DNA from: an uncultured Eudoraea sp.
GTDB taxonomy: Bacteria; Bacteroidota; Bacteroidia; Flavobacteriales; Flavobacteriaceae
Assembly: GCF_947260015.1 (NCBI RefSeq)
Contig: NZ_CAMYOM010000001.1
Location: 208,456-272,455 of the forward strand
Direction: 5' to 3'
Length of the DNA stretch: 64,000 bases
In this document: positions 53,591-63,910 of the stretch, one piece after another
Position numbering within the stretch: the first letter of the stretch is position 1
Layout: each line of letters begins with the position of its first letter
Made by a program: the position numbers and the translations under genes
The notes under the pieces: generated by a model
The model's database searches: none
The model's input: only the letters and a program-made list of their open reading frames with translations
Told to the model about the DNA's origin: nothing

Positions 53591-54019
53591 CTAAGTCAAA
53601 TCGCTTTTTGAATCATTATCATTATTTTGCAGTTTATTTATCAGATAATCAGGGCATTTAACAGGTCTGTTAGTCTTAACATTTATAAAGGCCAAAACGG
53701 TGTTTGCCTCCACTAAAAGTTCAGCTGCTTCATTGTAAATTTCGTAGTCAAATTCTATTCTAACAGAGGGTGTTTTTTTAAGTTTTGTCACAACCGTTAT
53801 AAGATCATCATAAACAGCAGATTTTATAAATTTTAGATGTAAGGAAATTACGGGTAAGATTATGCCGTTTTCTTCCATGCTTTTGTAAGAAATACCCAAA
53901 GCCCTTAGCCATTCAACCCTTCCCATCTCCAGGTATTGTGCATAATTACCATGATACACCACTCCCATTTGATCAGTTTCTCCGTAACGAACCCTAAAAG
54001 AAAATCGATAAAAAAGCAT
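53591..54019 (-). CDS. Acyl-CoA thioesterase (YbgC/4HBT)
   Basis: VRYGETDQMGVVYHGNYAQYLEMGRVEWLR. Confidence 0.92.
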   Translation of the reverse strand: MLFYRFSFRVRYGETDQMGVVYHGNYAQYLEMGRVEWLRALGISYKSMEENGIILPVISLHLKFIKSAVYDDLITVVTKLKKTPSVRIEFDYEIYNEAAELLVEANTVLAFINVKTNRPVKCPDYLINKLQNNDNDSKSDLT

Positions 54020-54227
54020 AATTTATCAGCTAAAAGGTATATATTTATTAAGTAACCTAAAGCGGGGTCTGAACATGCAAAAAAAAAAGAAAAAAATCAA
54101 CCCAAAATGATTTTTTTATTAGAATATTTGTTCACATATTTGTCTCGCACTAAAGAATGCCAAAATAGGCATTTTCTTTGACCAATTAAGATAAATTTCT
54201 AACCAACTAAATAAGATATTCCTTAAA

Positions 54228-55652
54228 ATGAGTGTTACTGCTAATTCTGTATGGAACAATTGCTTGGCTTTTATCCAAGATAATATCCAACCGCAGGCAT
54301 TCAAAACATGGTTTGAGCCTATCAAACCAGTAAAGTTATCTGATAATGCATTAAGTATTCAGGTTCCCAGTAAGTTCTTTTATGAATGGCTGGAAGAACA
54401 CTATGTAAAGTTACTTAAGGTTGCGCTCACCAAAGAACTTGGAGAAAATGCCAAGCTTGTGTATGTCATTAAGATGGAGAATACTTATGGAAACAGAGAA
54501 CCATTTACAGAGCAAATTCCAAGTTCAAACCGAGGCAGTGTTAATCCTCAGGAAATGGATGTTCCCATAAAATCTAAAAATCCTGAATTAAAGAATCCTT
54601 TTGTAATACCCGGAATTCGAAATATAAAGATAGAATCTCAGCTTAATCCTAATTACAATTTTGATAATTTCCTGGAAGGTGATTCCAACAGGCTGGCAAG
54701 GTCTGCTGGTTTGGCTGTTGCCAATAAGCCTGGTGGAACTTCTTTTAATCCTCTTTTGATATTTGGAGGTGTAGGACTAGGTAAAACGCATCTGGCTCAT
54801 GCAATAGGCGTTGAAATTAAAGATAAATATCCCGAACGCACTGTACTTTATATATCTGCTGAAAAATTCACACAGCAGTACATTGAATCAGTTAAGAAAA
54901 ATACCAGAAATGATTTTATTCATTTTTATCAGTTAATCGATGTCCTCATAATTGATGATGTACAATTCTTATCTGGAAAATCGGGCACTCAAGATGTTTT
55001 CTTTCATATTTTCAATCATTTACACCAAAATGGAAAGCAGGTTATTCTAACTTCAGACAAGGCGCCTGTAGACATGCAGGATATTGAACAACGTTTACTT
55101 TCCCGATTTAAATGGGGATTATCAGCGGAGCTTCAAAATCCTGATTATGAAACTCGTATATCCATTTTAAGGAACAAACTATACAGGGATGGTGTTGAAA
55201 TGCCTGATGATATAGTTGAATATGTTGCCAAACATATTAAGACAAATATTAGAGAATTGGAAGGTGCCATAATTTCCCTTATTGCTCAATCTTCCTTCAA
55301 TAAGAAAGAAGTTACCCTTGAATTGGCACAACAGGTGGTTGAAAAATTTGTAAAAAACACAAAAAGGGAAGTATCTATAGACTACATACAAAAAGTTGTT
55401 TCTGATTACTTTGAAATGGATGTTGCCACCTTACAATCCAAAACAAGGAAACGACATATAGTTCAAGCTAGACAACTAGCCATGTTTTTTGCCAAAAAGT
55501 TTACTAAAGCTTCGTTGGCGAGTATCGGTTCACAGATAGGCAAAAGAGATCATGCGACTGTACTTCACGCATGCAAAACAGTGGATAATCTGGCGGAAAC
55601 AGATAAGCAGTTTAGAAAATACATCGAAGATTTAACAAAGAAATTTTCCTGA
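54228..55652 (+). CDS. dnaA: Chromosomal replication initiator protein DnaA
   Basis: FGGVGLGKTHLAHAIG, DVLIIDDVQFLSGK, KRDHATVLHACKTV. Confidence 0.98.
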   Translation: MSVTANSVWNNCLAFIQDNIQPQAFKTWFEPIKPVKLSDNALSIQVPSKFFYEWLEEHYVKLLKVALTKELGENAKLVYVIKMENTYGNREPFTEQIPSSNRGSVNPQEMDVPIKSKNPELKNPFVIPGIRNIKIESQLNPNYNFDNFLEGDSNRLARSAGLAVANKPGGTSFNPLLIFGGVGLGKTHLAHAIGVEIKDKYPERTVLYISAEKFTQQYIESVKKNTRNDFIHFYQLIDVLIIDDVQFLSGKSGTQDVFFHIFNHLHQNGKQVILTSDKAPVDMQDIEQRLLSRFKWGLSAELQNPDYETRISILRNKLYRDGVEMPDDIVEYVAKHIKTNIRELEGAIISLIAQSSFNKKEVTLELAQQVVEKFVKNTKREVSIDYIQKVVSDYFEMDVATLQSKTRKRHIVQARQLAMFFAKKFTKASLASIGSQIGKRDHATVLHACKTVDNLAETDKQFRKYIEDLTKKFS

Positions 55653-55659
55653 ACAAGTT

Positions 55660-56127
55660 ATGCAAACAAAGGTTCTTATGGTATGCCTGGGCAATATCTG
55701 CAGGTCGCCATTGGCCGAAGGCATACTAAAGGCAAAAACCGACTCGCAGGTTGTTTTTGTTGATTCTGCCGGTACTGCAGGATATCATATTGGAAATAAT
55801 CCTGATATGAGGTCAGTGGCTGTTGCCAAAAAATATGGTATAGATATTTCTGGTCAAAGATGCAGAAAATTCAGCACCATCGATTTTGCTCAGTTTGACG
55901 TTATTTATGCCATGGACTTAAGTAATTACCATGACATCATAGCTTTGACTGATGATAAAAATGAAATTGAAAAGGTAAAACTTTTATTGGAGGAGGGAAA
56001 TGCATCCGTAAGTGAAGTCCCGGATCCATATTATGGCGGAGCTGATGGTTTTGAAGAGGTTTATAAACTTATAAATCAAGCTTGTAATATGATTGCTAAA
56101 AAATTAAATTCAAAACGGAGTTTATAA
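55660..56127 (+). CDS. Low-molecular-weight protein tyrosine phosphatase
   Basis: VLMVCLGNICRSPLAEG P-loop, EVPDPYYGG. Confidence 0.95.
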   Translation: MQTKVLMVCLGNICRSPLAEGILKAKTDSQVVFVDSAGTAGYHIGNNPDMRSVAVAKKYGIDISGQRCRKFSTIDFAQFDVIYAMDLSNYHDIIALTDDKNEIEKVKLLLEEGNASVSEVPDPYYGGADGFEEVYKLINQACNMIAKKLNSKRSL

Positions 56128-56128
56128 A

Positions 56129-56851
56129 ATGAAAAATAAAAATACTTCACAGGGTAAGTTATATATGATCCCCACTACTCTGGGTGAAACTGAACCACTA
56201 GAAGTATTGCCGATTTCTATTAAGAGAATAATAGAAGAAATTGATTATTATATTGTAGAGAATGAAAAATCTGCAAGAAGGTTCATTAAAAAAATCAATC
56301 CCAGAAAATCACAACCCAATTTAAACATTTCTCTTCTCAATAAATTCACTGACACAGAAATCATTCCCTCTTTCCTCAATCCCTGTTTAGAAGGCCAGAA
56401 TGTGGGTGTTTTATCTGAAGCCGGATGCCCGGGAATTGCTGATCCTGGATCTGAAGTGGTCCGAATTGCACACCAGAAAGGAATAGCAGTAGTGCCGCTG
56501 GTTGGACCTTCATCTATAATATTAGCTCTTATGGCAAGCGGTCTTAACGGTCAAAATTTTGCTTTTAACGGTTATCTGCCTATTGAAACTGCAGAGCGTA
56601 AAAAAGCTATTAAAAGATTTGAAAAAATTTCCAGGGAAAATAATCAAAGCCAACTATTTATTGAAACTCCATATAGGAATAATAATCTACTTGAGGAGTT
56701 TGTCAAAACACTTTCAAAAGATACCTTGCTTTGTGTAGCAACTGATATTACGTTACCCTCAGAATTTATATTAACCAAATTAACTGGTAGTTGGATATCC
56801 GAATCCATTGAACTCCATAAAAGACCCACAATTTTTATAATTCAGGCCTAA
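56129..56851 (+). CDS. SAM-dependent methyltransferase, RsmI-like tetrapyrrole methylase fold
   Basis: GVLSEAGCPGIADPGSEVVRIAHQKGIAVVPLVGPSSIILALMASGLNGQNFAFNGYLP. Confidence 0.9.
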   Translation: MKNKNTSQGKLYMIPTTLGETEPLEVLPISIKRIIEEIDYYIVENEKSARRFIKKINPRKSQPNLNISLLNKFTDTEIIPSFLNPCLEGQNVGVLSEAGCPGIADPGSEVVRIAHQKGIAVVPLVGPSSIILALMASGLNGQNFAFNGYLPIETAERKKAIKRFEKISRENNQSQLFIETPYRNNNLLEEFVKTLSKDTLLCVATDITLPSEFILTKLTGSWISESIELHKRPTIFIIQA

Positions 56852-56886
56852 AAAAGCCCTGACTTTAACATCAAGGCTTTTAATAT
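56852..56886. terminator. Terminator-like hairpin between convergent genes
   Basis: aaaaagccctga...tcaaggctttt. Confidence 0.65.
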
Positions 56887-56904
56887 CTCTGTAGTCTTAT
56901 TCAA

Positions 56905-57537
56905 TTATACTTTAGGGTTCCTAATTGCTGAAACATCGGAAATATCGTATCCTGAAAACTTTTTTAAGTAATCTGCAAGACTGGTCCCATAGGCATCATG
57001 GACATCCTTCCTGCCATTGGAGTATAAATACTTCATTACGTTACCCGGGCCTGCTAAATGCGCAGCTGCTAATATTCCGGATTCGGTTACTTCAACACCC
57101 TTAACTTTTCTACCAACAAAATATTTGATGTATTTACGTAATATCCATTTGTTCCGGGAAATATTTGTATAAAATACTTTCTCCTGCAAACTTGGGTCAT
57201 TTAGAAATTTGGTGGCATTATAAACACCCATTAATTGAAGAGTTCCTATTCCAAATTGATACTTACCCAGATAGCCGAGTGTATTTATTATAAAATAATC
57301 TCCCTGAGACTCTTTATATGCGAGTGCCTCTTTAAACCCTATATAACAACTTCCCAAAAAGGGAGGTGTTACAAAAGATGGGGTAAAAATTGTCCTGTTT
57401 TTGGGAAACAGAACTAAAGTAGGTTCTTTAACTTTTAGTTTTTCCGGGACCTTAACTTCAGACTTTGTTGTAAACCCAAAATTAACTAAAACTAAAATCA
57501 TGATAAGCGGACAAATAATACATGACCACTTTTTCAT
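56905..57537 (-). CDS. Lysozyme/transglycosylase-like secreted protein
   Basis: Signal peptide; FKEALAYKESQGDYFIINTLGYLGKYQFG, ESGILAAAHLAGPGNVMKYL. Confidence 0.78.
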   Translation of the reverse strand: MKKWSCIICPLIMILVLVNFGFTTKSEVKVPEKLKVKEPTLVLFPKNRTIFTPSFVTPPFLGSCYIGFKEALAYKESQGDYFIINTLGYLGKYQFGIGTLQLMGVYNATKFLNDPSLQEKVFYTNISRNKWILRKYIKYFVGRKVKGVEVTESGILAAAHLAGPGNVMKYLYSNGRKDVHDAYGTSLADYLKKFSGYDISDVSAIRNPKV

Positions 57538-57685
57538 ATATGTGTTTTCTTAAGACTTACTACCAAAAAAGATGATACGCTTAAATTACAAATACAAAGA
57601 TATAGCAGATTTGTACGAATATTCTTTAGAAAACCTTAAATGGGATCATTATTTGATGAGCGGTTCAATATTCTGGATTAACAGT

Positions 57686-58729
57686 CTACCGGTTTATATT
57701 CTGCTCATTTATCCATCGGATGTATTGCACTTTATTCCGGTTATGCTGTGCTAGGTTTGTAGCAAACTTATGGTAGCCAAAGTCTTCAACGTTCGCTACC
57801 ATATAATAGTAGTCATGTTTTTCCGGATTAAGAACGGCATCAATGGCTGAAATATCCGGCATGGTAATAGGTCCTGGAGGAACTCCTGCATATTTATAAG
57901 TATTATATGGTGAATTAAGCTCCAAATCTTTATATAACACTCGTTTGATAACCGTATCAAAGTTTCCAAGTTCTCGTTTTAAGGCGTAAATTACAGTGGG
58001 ATCTGCCTGAAGTAACATATTCTTTTTCAGCCTGTTAAGATATAATCCCGCAACCCTTGGCCTCTCATTAACCTTGGCTGTTTCCTTTTGAACAATTGAA
58101 GCCAGGGATATTACTTGGATTTGTGTCAAATCTAACACTTCTGCATTCTTTAGTCTATCGTCATTCCAAAAACGAAGATATTCCTTCAGCATTCTATCGC
58201 GAAAACCTGTTGCAGACGTATTCCAAAAAAATTCATAACTGTTGGGAATAAAAAGTGAAAGGCCAGTATCTCCCGTAAAGCCATTTTCTTGCAGAAATTC
58301 AGGATCGGTGAAAGCTTTTAATAAAGAAATACTATCTGCCTCAATTTGACTTGAAACTCTTCCCGCCAATTTTCCCAAAGTTTCCTGATTATTGAAGGAA
58401 ACATTGACCGGAATATTCTTACTTCTTAAAGTATTAACAATCTCATTGTTGTTCATTCCTTTCTCTAGAAGATATTTTCCGGGCTTTATATTGTCAATAT
58501 ATTTTTTCCGTTTTGCTACCGCCTCAAAAGTTTCCATATCAGATAAAAGCGGTGCAACCAGATTTTTAAAATCATCATATGAACTGCCTGTTGGAATATA
58601 AATATAAGCTTCCTTATTATTAAAGGCAGTATTGGGTGAAAAAAGAGCGTTATATATTAAATATGAAAAGGCCCCTCCCGCAATCAAGCCAAGAAGTACT
58701 ATGAGCAATAAAATTTTCTTGATATACAT
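57686..58729 (-). CDS. mltG: Endolytic transglycosylase MltG
   Basis: IQVISLASIVQKETAK, LLQADPTVIYAL, SPYNTYKYAGVPPGPI motifs. Confidence 0.94.
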   Translation of the reverse strand: MYIKKILLLIVLLGLIAGGAFSYLIYNALFSPNTAFNNKEAYIYIPTGSSYDDFKNLVAPLLSDMETFEAVAKRKKYIDNIKPGKYLLEKGMNNNEIVNTLRSKNIPVNVSFNNQETLGKLAGRVSSQIEADSISLLKAFTDPEFLQENGFTGDTGLSLFIPNSYEFFWNTSATGFRDRMLKEYLRFWNDDRLKNAEVLDLTQIQVISLASIVQKETAKVNERPRVAGLYLNRLKKNMLLQADPTVIYALKRELGNFDTVIKRVLYKDLELNSPYNTYKYAGVPPGPITMPDISAIDAVLNPEKHDYYYMVANVEDFGYHKFATNLAQHNRNKVQYIRWINEQNINR

Positions 58730-59250
58730 TATTTTCCAAACATTTGAAAAAGTAATTCATTTTTAAACTTTCCTCCAAAAAGGATCCAATCTTTTTTAAC
58801 TCCCGCGAGTTCAAACCCCATCTTTTTGAATAGTTGTATGCTAACCTGATTCTCTTCGCCCACATTGGCGTATACCTGGTTCAAATTTAGCACAGTAAAA
58901 GCATAATTACATAGCAAAGACAAAGCTTCGGAACCGTGACCATTATTTCTATCCGCCTTATCCAGAATTACGATCCCAATTCCCGCTCTTCTGTTTTTGG
59001 GGTCAAAGTCAAATAGATCGATAAAACCAATTACTTTGTTCAGTTCATTGCAGATGGCAAGGCGTAACTGTTTTACTTCATAAATATCTCTGTGCGCATT
59101 ATCCAGATACAATTTGAGTACTTGTCTGGAATAAGGTGTTATAGTACCGCTAATTTCCCAGATATTGGAATTATTTTCCAGTTCGTATAAAAATTCCAAA
59201 TCTGACTGTTCCAGTGCCCGTAATTTGGTTTGTTTTCCCTTTAAAATCAA
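58729..59250 (-). CDS. GNAT-family N-acetyltransferase
   Basis: IGFIDLFDFDPKNRRAGIGIVILDKADRNNGHGSEALSLLCNYAF. Confidence 0.9.
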   Translation of the reverse strand: MILKGKQTKLRALEQSDLEFLYELENNSNIWEISGTITPYSRQVLKLYLDNAHRDIYEVKQLRLAICNELNKVIGFIDLFDFDPKNRRAGIGIVILDKADRNNGHGSEALSLLCNYAFTVLNLNQVYANVGEENQVSIQLFKKMGFELAGVKKDWILFGGKFKNELLFQMFGK

Positions 59251-60041
59251 ATCTCTATTATTCCTTTATATACTTGTTTAGCCGGACCATCCAGCCTTAT
59301 ATTTTCATATCCTTCTGGGCCTTTGTTAAACTTAACTGATAAATTTCCGCCTATAGTAAAAATATTAACCTCTTCACTATTTGTCTTTCCCCAATAATGC
59401 ATTCCCAGCGCCACTGCGGTGACCCCTGTTCCACAGGACAAGGTTTCGTTTTCCACACCCCTTTCATAAGTGCGTACAGAAAAATCGTTGTGTGAAACTT
59501 GTTCAACAAAATTTATATTGCTCCCACCTTCTCCATAAATTCCATATCGCAGTTTTGCCCCTTCCTCCACTACCTTATAAGTATCTAAATTAGAAACCAT
59601 CTGAACATGATGGGGAGAACCGGTATTTAAAAAAAGACAATTAGGTTTTGCCATAATTTCGGTGACCTTTTGCATCTGAAGGCTAATAATTCCGTTGTCA
59701 ATTGTGGCATGGTGCAACCCATCTACGGCATTAAATTCTGTTTTTTGCTCAATAATTCCAAGAAATTGGGCAAAAGCCACAATGCATCTTCCGCCATTAC
59801 CGCACATACTACCAAGATTTCCATCAGAATTATAATATATCATCTTAAAATCCGTTGAAATATCATTTTCCAATAAGATTAATCCATCTGCACCAATACC
59901 TAAATGTCTGGCACAGAGAAATGCAATTAAATTGTTATCAGCTATTGGAAATTCTCCAATCCGATTATCAATCATAATAAAATCGTTGCCTGTTCCCTGA
60001 TATTTATAAAATGTAACTGTCATAGCTAATTCAGGTAACAA
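59247..60041 (-). CDS. dapF: Diaminopimelate epimerase
   Basis: FYKYQGTGNDFIMID, GSMCGNGGRC, ENETLSCGTGVTA. Confidence 0.96.
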   Translation of the reverse strand: MLPELAMTVTFYKYQGTGNDFIMIDNRIGEFPIADNNLIAFLCARHLGIGADGLILLENDISTDFKMIYYNSDGNLGSMCGNGGRCIVAFAQFLGIIEQKTEFNAVDGLHHATIDNGIISLQMQKVTEIMAKPNCLFLNTGSPHHVQMVSNLDTYKVVEEGAKLRYGIYGEGGSNINFVEQVSHNDFSVRTYERGVENETLSCGTGVTAVALGMHYWGKTNSEEVNIFTIGGNLSVKFNKGPEGYENIRLDGPAKQVYKGIIEI

Positions 60042-60149
60042 AGATATGACTTTATTTAGGGAATTTTAATGAGTTAAAAAGTCGTTAAATGGAAATAATT
60101 AGATTAAAAATCAATTAATTTTACTAACAATTTAAAAGTACATTTAATT

Positions 60150-61541
60150 ATGAAAAGATTTGGAAGCCTATTAATAGTTGCTGTTTTTGCCGGGGCAATC
60201 ACCCTTATTTCCTATAAGATGTTTTTTGAAAAAACAAATTATGCGGTAATAACAGACAATTCAGAGATGCCATTATTAACTACTAGCAACAAAGCAGTAT
60301 CGTATAAAGGAAATGGTATTAATGAAGTTGATTTCACCATTGCTGCGGAAAATACCGTTAACGCGGTTGTACATGTTAAAAACCTTACTTTAAATAGCAG
60401 CCCGGGAAGCTTATTGGATTTTTTCTATGGCTCTGAAAGTCGTCAAATTCCACAGGTGGGCACCGGTTCCGGAGTTATCATTTCCCCAGATGGGTATATT
60501 GTAACTAATAATCATGTGATTTCCAAGGCTAATGAGATTAGAATTACGTTAAACAATAATAAAACTTATGAGGCGGAAATTATCGGCTCGGATCCTAATA
60601 CCGATATTGCACTACTTAAAATTGATGTGGATGAGATCCTCCCCTATCTTGCTTTTGGTGATTCTGATGAAGCTAAAATTGGGCAATGGGTGTTAGCTGT
60701 TGGTAATCCGTTTAATCTAACATCGACTGTAACGGCAGGAATAGTTAGCGCCAAAGCCAGAGATTTAGGCAGAGATCAATCATTTATCCAAACAGATGCT
60801 GCCGTTAATCCGGGCAATAGCGGAGGTGCATTGGTAAATACAAATGGTGATCTAATAGGTATAAACACTGCCATTACTTCACAAACCGGTTCCTATGTTG
60901 GTTACTCCTTTGCAGTGCCTAGTAATATTGCGAAAAAGGTAGTTGAGGACATTATGGAATATGGAAACGTTCAGAAAGGAATACTCGGTATAACTTCTCC
61001 CCGTCTTAGTACCCCCTATGCTGTGAATAATGGCATAAATGAAATTGATGGTGTATATATTGATGGTGTAGAAGAGGACTCAGGTGCAGATGACGCTAAT
61101 TTAAGGTCAGGAGATATAATAAAGATGGTTGATAATATTAAAGTGCGGAAATTTGCAGATCTAACTGGCTATGTATCCACAAAGAGACCTGGAGATAGAA
61201 TTAAAGTTACAATTGCTCGAAATGGAGAAGATATTATAATACCGGTTGAATTAAAAGAACGACAATCCATGGTTGTTCCGGTTATGGGACTGCGAGTTCA
61301 AAACTTGACAGAGAGTGACAAAAAAATCTTTAATACGAGCGTAGGTGTAAAGATTACAGGTGTACCAGAGACCTACAGGGGATATGGGCTAAATGGAAAG
61401 GTGATTTTGGAAATTGATGATGAGAAGGTAAATAATATTTATGAAGCAAAAAACATCTTTGGCGCTATCTCTAGATATGACAAAACGGTAATAACACTTG
61501 TCGATAAAAATGGGGAGATAGAACGAATTGTTTTTCAATAA
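60150..61541 (+). CDS. Trypsin-like/Do-family serine protease with PDZ domain
   Basis: GTGSGVIISPDGYIVTNNHVI, DPNTDIALLKID, NPGNSGGALVN. Confidence 0.95.
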   Translation: MKRFGSLLIVAVFAGAITLISYKMFFEKTNYAVITDNSEMPLLTTSNKAVSYKGNGINEVDFTIAAENTVNAVVHVKNLTLNSSPGSLLDFFYGSESRQIPQVGTGSGVIISPDGYIVTNNHVISKANEIRITLNNNKTYEAEIIGSDPNTDIALLKIDVDEILPYLAFGDSDEAKIGQWVLAVGNPFNLTSTVTAGIVSAKARDLGRDQSFIQTDAAVNPGNSGGALVNTNGDLIGINTAITSQTGSYVGYSFAVPSNIAKKVVEDIMEYGNVQKGILGITSPRLSTPYAVNNGINEIDGVYIDGVEEDSGADDANLRSGDIIKMVDNIKVRKFADLTGYVSTKRPGDRIKVTIARNGEDIIIPVELKERQSMVVPVMGLRVQNLTESDKKIFNTSVGVKITGVPETYRGYGLNGKVILEIDDEKVNNIYEAKNIFGAISRYDKTVITLVDKNGEIERIVFQ

Positions 61542-61561
61542 AAAGTTATTTTTAAGCCTAT

Positions 61562-61592
61562 AAAAAGCGCTCCGTTTGGAGTGCTTTTTTAT
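61562..61592 (+). terminator. Intrinsic terminator
   Basis: aaaaagcgctcc-gttt-ggagtgctttttt. Confidence 0.85.
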
Positions 61593-61661
61593 TTATCTTT
61601 TCCTTATGTGATCCCATTAGAATTCAATAATTTTGCGTCTAAATAAAACAACGTAACATAG

Positions 61662-63110
61662 ATGAGCCCAATCAAATCTTATGAAAAAGAGCTTGCTTTT
61701 CAGGCAGATAGAAGAAAAGCTACAACGGAATTCATCAAAATTATAAGTGATCTATGGTACGATAAAGCCATCGAAGTGGTGCTTTTTAAGAATCAAGTAA
61801 TTGATAAAAATGTCAGTGATATAATAAATCTTCACGAATACGCAGGTGAATTTGTACAAAAACCTATTTCTATTTTTGATTCAGTAGAATTATTGCGCGC
61901 AATTAATGACATTAATTTACCCCCTTCCAAGATAGATATAGGCAAGCTTACATACGAGTACCATTCAGATAACAACATTTATCAGGAAGTTAAGACATTT
62001 ATTATTTACAAATTAAAAGATGCCAATAATACGAAAGAAATTAAGCCTAAGGATGTGGTGCTTTACGGTTTTGGAAGAATAGGAAGACTAATAGCAAGAG
62101 AGCTCATGGCTAAGACAGGCAAAGGCAATCAGCTAAGGCTTAGGGCCATAGTTACCAGAGGAGAATTAACTGAAGAAATTCTGGAGAAACGGGCTACATT
62201 GTTGAAAACAGATTCCGTTCATGGTCAATTCACAGGAACCGTAGATTATGATATTGCTAAGAAGGCCCTGGTAATTAATGGGACCACGGTGCATATTATT
62301 AGTTCTGATAATCCTGAAAAAATAGACTATACCAAATATGGAATTAATAATGCCTTGATTATTGATAATACGGGCGCCTTCAGAGATAAAAAATCTTTGG
62401 AAAGGCATTTGAAAGCATCTGGGGTCAGCAAAGTTCTTCTGACTGCCCCCGGTAAAGAAATACCAAATATTGTACATGGTGTTAATCAATATGATTTTGA
62501 TCCGGATACTATTGACATCTATTCCGCCGCCTCATGCACAACTAACGCCATTACACCAATATTAAAGATTGTTGACGATTCACTGGGGATAAAAAAAGGA
62601 CATTTGGAAACCATTCATGCCTATACAAACGATCAAAATTTGGTTGACAATTTACATGGTAAATACCGAAGGGGAAGAGCGGCTGCACTAAACATGGTAA
62701 TAACGGAAACAGGGGCAGGGAGTGCAGTGGAAAAAGCACTGCCATCACTGAAAGGTAAACTAACATCAAATGCAATAAGAGTACCTGTTCCGAATGGTTC
62801 ATTGGCTATACTCAATCTGGAGATTAAAAGTAGGACATCAGCAGATGCCCTAAATACCATAATAAAAAAGTATGCTTTGGAGGGTGATTTGGTGGAGCAA
62901 ATTAAATATTCACTAAGTAATGAACTGGTTTCAACAGATATTGTTGGGACAGCTGCACCTTCTATATATGACAGTAACGCAACTATAGTATCCGCTGATG
63001 GTAAAAATATTGTGCTTTATGTTTGGTACGACAATGAGTTTGGGTATTCACATCAGGTAATCAGATTAGCAAAATATATAGCAAAAGTGAGACGATTCAC
63101 GTATTATTAA
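61662..63110 (+). CDS. gap: Glyceraldehyde-3-phosphate dehydrogenase, N-terminally extended form
   Basis: VVLYGFGRIGRLIARELM, SAASCTTNAITPILK, WYDNEFGYSHQVIRL; ~130-aa N-terminal extension. Confidence 0.94.
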   Translation: MSPIKSYEKELAFQADRRKATTEFIKIISDLWYDKAIEVVLFKNQVIDKNVSDIINLHEYAGEFVQKPISIFDSVELLRAINDINLPPSKIDIGKLTYEYHSDNNIYQEVKTFIIYKLKDANNTKEIKPKDVVLYGFGRIGRLIARELMAKTGKGNQLRLRAIVTRGELTEEILEKRATLLKTDSVHGQFTGTVDYDIAKKALVINGTTVHIISSDNPEKIDYTKYGINNALIIDNTGAFRDKKSLERHLKASGVSKVLLTAPGKEIPNIVHGVNQYDFDPDTIDIYSAASCTTNAITPILKIVDDSLGIKKGHLETIHAYTNDQNLVDNLHGKYRRGRAAALNMVITETGAGSAVEKALPSLKGKLTSNAIRVPVPNGSLAILNLEIKSRTSADALNTIIKKYALEGDLVEQIKYSLSNELVSTDIVGTAAPSIYDSNATIVSADGKNIVLYVWYDNEFGYSHQVIRLAKYIAKVRRFTYY

Positions 63111-63249
63111 TGGATTTTTTCAACAATTATGACAGATGTCAGAATTTTCAGGAATAATTTATGATCGTCGAATTTTTTTTATTAATTAATAATATTAGAG
63201 TACTTTCGTTACTTCTCTAAATCATATATTAATACTTAGAATTATTTTA

Positions 63250-63870
63250 ATGAAAGGTTTTAGCAAATTTTATATTGTAATCGCCTTCCTGACATGTAAC
63301 CTACAATTTGCACAGCAGAGTGCTCAGCAGGAAGAATTGTCTTTAGATAGTGGTTCCATAGAAAGTCAGTTTCAATATTTATACAAAAAATCTGGCAACT
63401 ACAATGCAGAAGGAAAAAGATATGAGGTGGTGCGTATTATCAACCTCGATAAGCTTAAGAAAAATGTTCTTGATTCTGTTAATGCCTCAAATAAAAAGGC
63501 TATTGAATTAAAAAATACGATAAGCAATCACGAAGCCACTATTAGCTCCCTAAATAGTAAATTAAAAGAAACCACTGATAACCTTACAACCGTTAGCAAT
63601 GAGAAAGACAGTATGTCCTTATTGGGTGCTCAGGTTTCAAAGGGCACTTATAATGTCATTCTGTGGACCATAATTATTGGCTTACTTCTGTTATTCTTTA
63701 TGTTTGTTTATAAGTTTCGAAGAAGCAATATTCTAACTCAGATAGCAAAGTCCAATTTAAGCGAGTTGGAAACTGAATACGAGGATCACAGGCGCAGGGC
63801 TTTGGAAAGAGAGCAAAAGATAAGCAGGCAACTCCAGGACGAAATAAATAAATACAAAAAATCAAAATAA
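63250..63870 (+). CDS. Secreted/membrane coiled-coil hypothetical protein
   Basis: Signal peptide (FLTCNLQFAQQ), coiled coil, single TM (VILWTIIIGLLLLFFMFVYKF). Confidence 0.75.
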   Translation: MKGFSKFYIVIAFLTCNLQFAQQSAQQEELSLDSGSIESQFQYLYKKSGNYNAEGKRYEVVRIINLDKLKKNVLDSVNASNKKAIELKNTISNHEATISSLNSKLKETTDNLTTVSNEKDSMSLLGAQVSKGTYNVILWTIIIGLLLLFFMFVYKFRRSNILTQIAKSNLSELETEYEDHRRRALEREQKISRQLQDEINKYKKSK

Positions 63871-63898
63871 AAAAAGCTCCTAAAGGGAGCTTTTTTTA
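63871..63898 (+). terminator. Intrinsic terminator
   Basis: aaaaagctcc-taaa-gggagcttttttt. Confidence 0.85.
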
Positions 63899-63910
63899 GC
63901 ATAATAGGTC

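Noticed and set aside
54020-54227. oriC upstream of dnaA
   Set aside because: No cluster of DnaA boxes; dnaA often lies away from oriC in Bacteroidetes
57572-57754. 60-aa + strand ORF MIRLNYKYKDIADLYEYSLENLKWDHYL...
   Set aside because: Partly antisense to the 3' end of mltG and without clear family motif; the unique half is somewhat coding-like but not enough to call
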